A stretch of DNA of 44,863 bases from positions 1-44,863 of the forward strand of contig JACPGT010000009.1 in the NCBI GenBank assembly GCA_016188965.1. Direction: 5' to 3'. The notes under the pieces are model-generated. The model was not told the origin of the DNA. It saw only the letters and a list, made by a program, of their open reading frames with translations, and ran no database searches. The position numbers were made by a program, and so were the translations under genes. This DNA is from Microcaldota archaeon. GTDB lineage: Archaea; Micrarchaeota; Micrarchaeia; Norongarragalinales; Norongarragalinaceae. Below, piece by piece: positions 40,158 through 44,863 of this stretch (positions within the stretch are counted from its first letter, which is position 1; each line of letters starts with the position of its first letter).

Positions 40158-40231
40158 GGGCCCATAACTCAGCTTGGCAGAGTATCTGGCTTTTAACCAG
40201 AGAGTCGGGGGTTCAAATCCCCCTGGGCCCG
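40158..40231 (+). tRNA. trnK: tRNA-Lys(UUU)
   Basis: Acceptor GGGCCCA (40158-40164) pairs with TGGGCCC (40224-40230); the discriminator is G40231. The anticodon arm is TCTGG-CTTTTAA-CCAGA with anticodon TTT. The T-arm GGGGG-TTCAAAT-CCCCC is perfect. No intron and no encoded CCA. It would be charged by the class I LysRS at 32797, and its A37 is a t6A site, the product of the Sua5/Kae1/Bud32 pathway encoded downstream. Confidence 0.96.
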
Positions 40232-40241
40232 CTCTTAGCAA

Positions 40242-40270
40242 AGTCGCTGGACCTGCCGGCCACAGCGACT
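40242..40270 (+). other. hairpin in the tRNA-Lys trailer
   Basis: AGTCGCTG (40242-40249) pairs perfectly with CAGCGACT (40263-40270), beginning 11 bases after the tRNA. It may aid 3' processing or termination. Confidence 0.45.
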
Positions 40271-40341
40271 AATTCCGCTACCGCTTGAGACTTTCTTCTG
40301 GCATGAAAAGCCGATAAATAAGCCAAATACGAAATGATTGC

Positions 40342-40692
40342 ATGCTCGTATTGTTGGACACCAACTTCATCGTGGCGTGCATGAAAAGCCGCGTGCCTTT
40401 GCGCGAGCAGCTGGAAGCCGACGGACCCGACGTCCGATTCCAAGTATTGGAGCGCGTCATCGAGGAAATCGCTTTTTTGCCGATGAAGGAGAAGAAACTG
40501 GCGCATTTGTTCCTCGATTCGGTCAAACCGGAAACGGTTCCCGCCGTCGGCGTGACAGACGACCAACTCATTTCCTACGCAAAAAAAACCGGTGCTACGG
40601 TGGCGACGCTGGATTCCGGCCTCAAAAAAAGGTTAAAAAGGGAGGGCATCCCCAATATTTCCCTGACCCGCTCACGGGTCGTCTTCTCCTGA
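40342..40692 (+). CDS. PIN-domain protein, Fcf1/Utp24-like
   Basis: 116-residue PIN nuclease fold. The conserved acidic residues lie in LLDTNFIV (near the N-terminus), ERVIEEI, VTDDQLISYA and VATLDSGLKKRLK. Stand-alone archaeal PIN proteins at this position, between aIF2 gamma and rpoE', are commonly related to the rRNA-processing factors Fcf1/Utp24, so a role in rRNA maturation is likely. No antitoxin partner is nearby, which argues against a VapC toxin. GATAAATA at 40313-40320 gives a leaderless start at ATG 40342. Confidence 0.88.
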   Translation: MLVLLDTNFIVACMKSRVPLREQLEADGPDVRFQVLERVIEEIAFLPMKEKKLAHLFLDSVKPETVPAVGVTDDQLISYAKKTGATVATLDSGLKKRLKREGIPNISLTRSRVVFS

Positions 40693-40726
40693 AGATTCAA
40701 ACCGTTATTGGGGGATGGATTCGTCC

Positions 40727-41269
40727 ATGGCTTACAAGGTACTCACGTTCAAAGAAAGCGTCCGCATTCCGCCGAACCTGTTCAGCATGAACCTGAACAA
40801 GGCCGCGCTGGAAATCCTGCGCGAGCAGCACGAGCGCACCGTCAACAAGGATCACGGCATCATCGTCTGCCTCAACCACGCCAAGATCCAGTCCGAAGGC
40901 CGCGTCCTGCAAGGCGACGGCGCCGCCTACTTCGACGTCGAGTTCGACGCGTTGTCCTTCATCCCCGAAGTCAGCGAAATCGTGGAAGGCGAAGTCACCG
41001 AAATCGTCGAATTCGGCGCGTTCGTCCGGCTCGGCCCCATTGATGGCCTGGTACACGTCTCGCAGGTGGCGAACGACTTCTTCAGCTACGACAAGAAGAC
41101 GCAAAGCCTCGTAGGCCGCGAGTCCAAGCGCTCCATCAAGAAAGGCGACGTCGTCAAGGCCAAAATCGCCACCGTTTCTCTCAAGGACACCATTCCGAAC
41201 AGCAAGATCGCGCTGACCATGCGCCCCGAAGGCATGGGCAAACGCAAAGCCAAGGGGGCGAAAAGCTGA
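40727..41269 (+). CDS. rpoE1: DNA-directed RNA polymerase subunit E' (Rpo7)
   Basis: About 180 residues. The N-terminal RNP-like domain (YKVLTFKESVRIPPNLFSMN) is followed by an S1 domain (VEGEVTEIVEFGAFVRLGPI, then DGLVHVSQV). Rpo7 forms the stalk of archaeal RNA polymerase with Rpo4 and binds emerging RNA. ATG 40727 matches the family's start; an in-frame ATG at 40715 adds four residues. Its stop overlaps the spt4 start by one base (TGATG). Confidence 0.95.
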   Translation: MAYKVLTFKESVRIPPNLFSMNLNKAALEILREQHERTVNKDHGIIVCLNHAKIQSEGRVLQGDGAAYFDVEFDALSFIPEVSEIVEGEVTEIVEFGAFVRLGPIDGLVHVSQVANDFFSYDKKTQSLVGRESKRSIKKGDVVKAKIATVSLKDTIPNSKIALTMRPEGMGKRKAKGAKS

Positions 41270-41457
41270 TGGCCGCCGACAAAGCCTGCACCCAATGCCG
41301 CGCCATGGTCGACGGAAGCACGTGCGTCGTCTGCGGCGGAACGGACCTGACCAAGTCATGGGAAGGCCAAATCTTCATCTTCAACTTCGAGACGTCGGAC
41401 GTGGCCAAGGCAATCAACGCCAAGGCCAACGGCCGCTTCGCGCTCAAGATCAAGTAA
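41269..41457 (+). CDS. spt4: transcription elongation factor Spt4 (RpoE'')
   Basis: 62 residues. A zinc ribbon CTQCRAMVDGSTCVVCGG is followed by the short Spt4 core (SWEGQIFIFNFETSDVAKAI). It partners Spt5 in processive transcription. The start overlaps the rpoE' stop by one base, which indicates translational coupling; rpoE'-spt4-eS24-eS31 is a widely conserved archaeal gene order. Confidence 0.95.
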   Translation: MAADKACTQCRAMVDGSTCVVCGGTDLTKSWEGQIFIFNFETSDVAKAINAKANGRFALKIK

Positions 41458-41473
41458 AGGTGTATTGCCCGCT

Positions 41474-41782
41474 ATGGAACTGACCGTCAAATCCGAAAAA
41501 GACAACCCTCTATTCGACCGCAAGGAAGTCACCGTCCAGCTTGATCGCGTCGGCGTCACGCCTTCACGCAAGGACGTGCTGGAAACGCTAGCCAAAAAGT
41601 TTGGCCACAAGGAAAGCATCGTCATCGACAAGATCACGCACCACTTCGGCCGCAAGTCCGTCCAAGTCAGCGCGAAAATCTATTCAAAACTCGAAACCAT
41701 GAAACAGACCGAGCCAGGCTTCAAACTGGCCCGAACCGAGGGAAAGAAAGATGGCGGAAAAGCAGAAAAGCAAAAAACCTAA
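41474..41782 (+). CDS. rps24e: 30S ribosomal protein eS24
   Basis: About 102 residues. The family segments [13 protein letters not shown] and [20 protein letters not shown] are clear, with a Lys-rich end. ATG 41474 begins [18 protein letters not shown] as usual for the family; a TTG three codons upstream is less likely. The 3' end overlaps the eS31 gene by 32 bases in another frame. Confidence 0.95.
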   Translation: MELTVKSEKDNPLFDRKEVTVQLDRVGVTPSRKDVLETLAKKFGHKESIVIDKITHHFGRKSVQVSAKIYSKLETMKQTEPGFKLARTEGKKDGGKAEKQKT

Positions 41783-41894
41783 GGCCTACGCCCCCGGCAA
41801 GCACTGCCCCAAATGCGGCCCCGGCTTCCGCATCGCCGAGCACAAGAACCGCCGCACCTGCGGCAAATGCGGGTATATGGAAACCAAAGCCTAA
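41751..41894 (+). CDS. rps27ae: 30S ribosomal protein eS31 (S27ae)
   Basis: 47-residue zinc-ribbon ribosomal protein, too short for ordinary gene thresholds and easily missed. A basic N-terminus ([13 protein letters not shown]) is followed by [20 protein letters not shown] and KCGYMETKA, giving the CxxC ... CxxC site. It starts inside the end of eS24 (32-base overlap, different frame), matching the conserved eS24-eS31 order and suggesting coupled translation. Confidence 0.93.
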   Translation: MAEKQKSKKPKAYAPGKHCPKCGPGFRIAEHKNRRTCGKCGYMETKA

Positions 41895-42037
41895 AGCCGC
41901 ATCCGAGGTTCCGAGAAAAAACCACACCCAGCGTCCAGCAAGCGCCCGAATCCGCCAACGCCAAAAAAAACCAAAGCGCCAACAACGGAAAAACATCGAT
42001 TCCAATAATGTGAAAAACGTAAAACGATTTGCACCCA

Positions 42038-42052
42038 GTTATTATAATAATA
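42038..42052 (+). promoter_or_regulatory. strong TATA box before the sua5-like gene
   Basis: TTATTATAATAATAA lies 70-85 bases upstream of ATG 42122, so the leader is about 45-50 bases. That leader contains the hairpin CTCCAG-CCTATA-CTGGAG (42087-42104), a few bases before the AGGTG at 42108-42112. Confidence 0.55.
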
Positions 42053-42121
42053 AAGTCTCTTGCTATGTCCGGCAATCCTGAAACTCCTCCAGCCTATACT
42101 GGAGACTAGGTGAAAAACCCT

Positions 42122-42762
42122 ATGAAGAAACGCACTGTGGCCAAAGTTCTGGCCTTGACTCCCGAAGTCCTGCGCAACCGCACCATCGCCTCCAAGATCG
42201 TCATGGACGCCGCCGACACGCTGTCCGAAGGCGGCCTCGTCATCATGCCGACCGAGACGGCCTACGGCATTGCCGCCGACGCCACCAACGAAGACGCCGT
42301 GCGCCGCGTGTTCGAAGCCAAGAGTACGCCGAACTGGCGTCGTTGGCGCGTCACTTGATGCATAAATTCATGCCTGGACCGCTGTCCCTCATCGTGCCGC
42401 GAAAAGCCGACGCCAAATTGGCGCCGAGCATCTCCGGTTCAAGCCAGGGGGTTAGCTTCCGCATTCCCGGCAACGATTTTGCCCGCGCCATCGTGGCCGA
42501 ACTGGGCCGGCCCTTGACCACGACGTCGGCCAACCGTTCCGGCGAAGGTACGCTGTACGCTTCGGACGAAGTGCGCTCGCAGTTCTTGGAAAAAGTCGAC
42601 CTCATTCTGGACCAGGGCAATTTGGCGCCGGTCCAGCCGTCCACCATCGTGGACCTCATGGGCGACGAGCCGAAGATCGTGCGCGAAGGGCCCATCAGCC
42701 GCGACGAAATCCAACGTGCCATTAACGAGTTTAAGGCCAAAGTCGTCGTCGCCTCCAACTAG
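42122..42762 (+). pseudogene. sua5: Sua5/YrdC/TsaC threonylcarbamoyl-AMP synthase, disrupted by a deletion and frameshift
   Basis: The first frame (42122-42358) reads VIMPTETAYGIAADATNEDA ... VFEAK, then runs out of frame and stops. The second frame (open before 42343, ending 42762) resumes with EYAELASLARHLMHKFMPGP ... LTTTSANRSGEGTLYASDEV. Both halves are unmistakable parts of one Sua5/TsaC protein. The roughly 20-25 residues that normally follow EAK, including the conserved K-x-R-P substrate-binding motif, are missing at the junction near 42325-42330. The protein makes the threonylcarbamoyl-AMP used for t6A and is nearly universal, so a second copy elsewhere, or an assembly or clonal deletion, must be considered. 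It is convergent with kae1. Confidence 0.85.
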
Positions 42763-42773
42763 GTTTACGACAA

Positions 42774-42811
42774 AGCCGGCCCCGTCCTGCCGGTCTTTTT
42801 CTTTTATTTTC
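42774..42811 (+). terminator. terminator after sua5
   Basis: A CCGG/CCGG stem at about 42776-42795 is followed by TCTTTTTCTTTTATTTTC. It lies between the convergent ends of sua5 and kae1. Confidence 0.55.
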
Positions 42812-42837
42812 AAAGCAGAGCGCAAACCTTAGGGGAT

Positions 42838-43824
42838 TTAAACCCAAAGCACGTCCACGTCGTCCGCGCGCCAATGCGGCCTTGCCTCCGCATCTTGAGC
42901 CAAAGGCGTCTGACCTGACTTCAGGGCAAGCAAACCGTTCCAGGCGATCATGGCGCCGTTGTCCGTCAGGAACTTGTTTTCCGGCACGAGCATCCTGGCG
43001 CCGCGCTGTTCGCACATGACCTTCGCCTTGTGCTGCAGGATCCTGGAACATGCCACGCCGCCGGCCAGAAGCAATTCATCTTTTTCAAAGTGGGCCATCG
43101 CGCGCTCGGCCGCCTCGCACACCATGTCAAAAGCGATTTCCTGGAGAGAAAAGGCAAGGTCGGCATCTTCAACGCCGCCTTTTTCAAAACGGCTTTTGAA
43201 CGCCGTGTACAAACCGGAAAAGCAGACATCCATGCCTTTGACCGTATACGGCAGCTCGACAAAGCCCTGGCTCTTCAACGACAATTCGTACAGAAGCGGC
43301 CCGCCGGGAAAACCCAGACCCAGAAGCCGCGCCGATTTGTCCAACAAGTTGCCGATGCCGATGTCCAACGTCTCGCCCACCACGGCATACCGGTCCTCCT
43401 GACGGACCAGCAGTTGGGTGTTGCCGCCGGAAACATACAAATAAACCGGGTCCTTCGCCTTGCACTCCTTGCGCCCGATTTCCAGATGGGCCACGGCATG
43501 GTTCACGCCCAACAGAGGCACGCCCCATTCTGCCGCCAACAGCGCGGCGACTTGCAGGCCTTCGTAAAGCAGCGTGCCGATGCCGGGACCTTGCGACACG
43601 GCGATGGCGTCGATCTTCTTTTCCGGATGCGGACCCAAAGGCTTCAGCGCGGATTGAAGAACGGAATCGGCATGCGCCTGGTGGAACCGCAACACCTCCC
43701 TCGGCACCATGCCGGGTCCATCGGAGGTGAAACTGGCTTTTTCGTTGGACAGAAAACGGAAGCTGCCGTCGACTACGGACGCACCGAAGGTGTGGGCGGT
43801 GGATTCGATTCCCAAGACGTGCAT
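42838..43824 (-). CDS. kae1: Kae1, tRNA threonylcarbamoyladenosine synthase catalytic subunit
   Basis: 328-residue ASKHA-fold protein of the KEOPS complex, which transfers the threonylcarbamoyl group to A37 of ANN-decoding tRNAs. The N-terminal LGIESTAHTFGASVVD is typical, the metal ligands sit in VNHAVAHLEIG (HxxxH), nucleotide-binding glycines in YLYVSGGNTQLLV, and a C-terminal metal Asp in NKFLTDNGAMIAW. ATG 43824 was chosen from the family start and the AT box 27 bases upstream. In many archaea it is fused to Bud32; here the genes are separate and divergent. Confidence 0.95.
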   Translation of the reverse strand: MHVLGIESTAHTFGASVVDGSFRFLSNEKASFTSDGPGMVPREVLRFHQAHADSVLQSALKPLGPHPEKKIDAIAVSQGPGIGTLLYEGLQVAALLAAEWGVPLLGVNHAVAHLEIGRKECKAKDPVYLYVSGGNTQLLVRQEDRYAVVGETLDIGIGNLLDKSARLLGLGFPGGPLLYELSLKSQGFVELPYTVKGMDVCFSGLYTAFKSRFEKGGVEDADLAFSLQEIAFDMVCEAAERAMAHFEKDELLLAGGVACSRILQHKAKVMCEQRGARMLVPENKFLTDNGAMIAWNGLLALKSGQTPLAQDAEARPHWRADDVDVLWV

Positions 43825-43848
43825 GGAGACAAGGATGAGAAGCGCCGG

Positions 43849-43855
43849 ATAAAAA
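43849..43855. promoter_or_regulatory. shared bidirectional TATA element of kae1 and bud32
   Basis: ATAAAAA is centred at 43852, midway between the divergent ATGs at 43824 (kae1) and 43879 (bud32) and about 27 bases from each. It is the only AT-rich element in the 54-base gap, so it probably serves both leaderless transcripts. Confidence 0.55.
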
Positions 43856-43878
43856 CCAACGGCTACCCTAACTCTCTT

Positions 43879-44451
43879 ATGGACTATTACCAAGGCGCGG
43901 AGGCCACCGTCCACCTGCAAAAAAACCGCGTGGTCAAGACGCGCGTGCCGAAGGCCTACCGGTTGCCGGCGTTGGACGCGGCACTTCGAAAACAACGGAC
44001 CCGACGGGAAGCCCGCCTCCTCCGCAGACTCCACCCCATCATCCGCGTGCCAGCCGTTCTGGAAGAAAACGGCGATACGCTGATCCTGGAAAGAATCCAC
44101 GGAGGGCCCTTGAAGCGCCACGTCACGCCATCCCGCTGCCGCCACGCCGGCGTCCTTGTGGGCAAGATGCACGCCGCCCAAATCGTCCACGGCGATCTGA
44201 CCACATCCAACCTCCTGCTGGAACACCCGGAGAAAGAAGACGAAAGAATCGCGTTGGTGGACTTCGGTCTGGCGTATCCGTCGCACAAGCTGGAAGATTT
44301 CGCCACCGACGTGCACGTGTTCGAAGAACTCGTGAACGCGGAATGCTTTGACGCCTTCTGGAAGGGTTACGAAACGACCCAACCCAAGGCGAAAGACGTC
44401 AAAGCCCGCTTGGAGAAACTCAAGAACCGCGGGCGGTACCGCAACGGATGA
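43879..44451 (+). CDS. bud32: Bud32 atypical kinase/ATPase of KEOPS
   Basis: 190 residues. A short kinase N-lobe begins YYQGAEATVHL with Lys in VVKTRVPKAYR. The catalytic loop is IVHGDLTTSNLLL and the metal Asp lies in VALVDFGLAYP-like text (read as IALVDFGLAYPSHKLEDFA). This is the P53RK/Bud32 family, which activates Kae1 in KEOPS. The reading frame is open far upstream over kae1 on the other strand, but ATG 43879 fits both the family start and the shared TATA element. Kae1 and Bud32 should be made in step from the divergent promoter. Confidence 0.95.
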   Translation: MDYYQGAEATVHLQKNRVVKTRVPKAYRLPALDAALRKQRTRREARLLRRLHPIIRVPAVLEENGDTLILERIHGGPLKRHVTPSRCRHAGVLVGKMHAAQIVHGDLTTSNLLLEHPEKEDERIALVDFGLAYPSHKLEDFATDVHVFEELVNAECFDAFWKGYETTQPKAKDVKARLEKLKNRGRYRNG

Positions 44452-44516
44452 AAAAGAGGTTGCCAACGAATTCCGAGAACAAATAAAGATAAAAACGAAG
44501 CCGGAATAACATCCAC

Positions 44517-44863
44517 ATGGCTCGGGCCCAAGGAACCTTTGAATACATGCTCCTGCTGGGCGGCGCCGTATTCATTGCCACATTGGCACTTTCCCTTTTG
44601 ATCAACACCACACCCGACGTGGACCCGCAGAAGCAATGCGCTTTGGCGGCCCGCCAAAGCCTGGAATGCTTCAAACCCGGCGGCGGATTCAACGACGCCG
44701 CGTCCTTCAACTACCAAGACCGGACAACCCCCTGCACCTGCACCAGCGTAACCGGCACTACAACCGGAACACCCACGACAACCACCAACCCGACGCCCAC
44801 GCCGTCCGCAACACCCACCGCGTCCACTACCCCAACTCCAACCACATCACCAACAGCAACACC
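44517..44863 (+). CDS. class III signal peptide (pilin-like) protein, 3' end outside the window
   Basis: Begins MARAQGTFEYMLLLGGAVFI, a class III (type IV pilin-like) archaeal signal: short basic/polar leader, Gln-Gly at the expected prepilin-peptidase site, Glu at +5 or near it, then a hydrophobic helix to about residue 32. A Cys-containing segment follows (CALAARQSLECFKPGGGF ... PCTCTS), then a Thr/Pro-rich stalk (TPTTTTNPTPTPSATPTA) that runs off the window. ATAAAAA at 44489-44495 gives a leaderless start at ATG 44517. Probably a surface filament or minor pilin subunit. Confidence 0.8.
   Translation, partial: MARAQGTFEYMLLLGGAVFIATLALSLLINTTPDVDPQKQCALAARQSLECFKPGGGFNDAASFNYQDRTTPCTCTSVTGTTTGTPTTTTNPTPTPSATPTASTTPTPTTSPTAT

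Noticed and set aside
40342-40692. PIN protein as a VapC toxin
   Set aside because: No antitoxin gene is adjacent, and the position in the aIF2 gamma/rpoE' cluster fits an rRNA-processing PIN protein.
43030-43878. Long N-terminal extension of the Bud32 frame antisense to kae1
   Set aside because: Kae1 on the other strand is certain, and ATG 43879 gives the normal Bud32 length at the right distance from a TATA element.
1-44863. CRISPR arrays, insertion sequences, integrases or phage genes
   Set aside because: I found no regularly spaced repeats, terminal inverted repeats with a transposase, or integrase motifs. The only repeats are the tRNA-Ser duplication and protein-coding repeats.

Overview
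The window is archaeal chromosome, roughly 55-60% GC by eye. It carries single-copy archaeal information genes: class I lysyl-tRNA synthetase, aIF2 gamma, Rpo7/RpoE', Spt4, eS24, eS31, uS2, prefoldin beta, a Brix protein, Kae1, Bud32 and a tRNA-splicing endonuclease. Many genes start at or within a few bases of the transcription start predicted from a TATA-like box, so leaderless transcripts seem common. The endonuclease looks like the three-unit (epsilon2) architecture described from ARMAN/Micrarchaeum-type archaea. Together with compact gene spacing, this makes a DPANN-type archaeon (Micrarchaeota/Diapherotrites-like) the best guess. That placement is inference.

Layout. 1-2.2 kb: a hypothetical gene, a decayed tRNA-Ser copy, an intron-containing tRNA-Ser(UGA), and a collagen-like membrane protein on the minus strand whose C-terminus lies out of frame. 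2.2-4.8 kb: an ABC-2 exporter behind a palindromic operator-like site, a BofA-family membrane protein, and an AbrB-ACT regulator. 4.8-10.9 kb: a complete hisG-D-C-B-H-A-F-IE operon in the enterobacterial order. 11-17.8 kb, minus strand: an acidic protein, a MazG-like NTP pyrophosphohydrolase, and a coupled pair encoding a 1501-residue repeat surface protein and a 497-residue membrane-anchored partner. 18-20 kb: HAD hydrolase, Brix protein, prefoldin beta and a two-TM protein. 20.1-24.9 kb: two large secreted proteins, one Cys-rich with an internal duplication and one beta-propeller.

25-30 kb: NIF3, three unknown proteins, a divergent unknown, uS2, a gene-free stretch with hairpins and a promoter, an ScpB-like protein and another unknown. 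30-34.4 kb: rhomboid, EndA, an unknown and LysS. 34.5-37.8 kb, minus strand: aminotransferase and full-length transketolase. 38-42 kb: the archaeal translation/transcription cluster aIF2 gamma - adk - candidate structured RNA - tRNA-Lys - PIN - rpoE' - spt4 - eS24 - eS31. 42-44.5 kb: a broken sua5/TsaC gene next to divergent kae1 and bud32, which are the other t6A genes. The window ends inside a class III signal peptide (pilin-like) protein.

Links between parts: EndA would excise the tRNA-Ser intron seen here. Sua5, Kae1 and Bud32 belong to t6A tRNA modification. The AbrB-ACT protein is a plausible regulator of the adjacent his operon. Three loci (collagen-like gene, hisG start, sua5) show frame or start problems that could be real decay, phase variation or assembly error.
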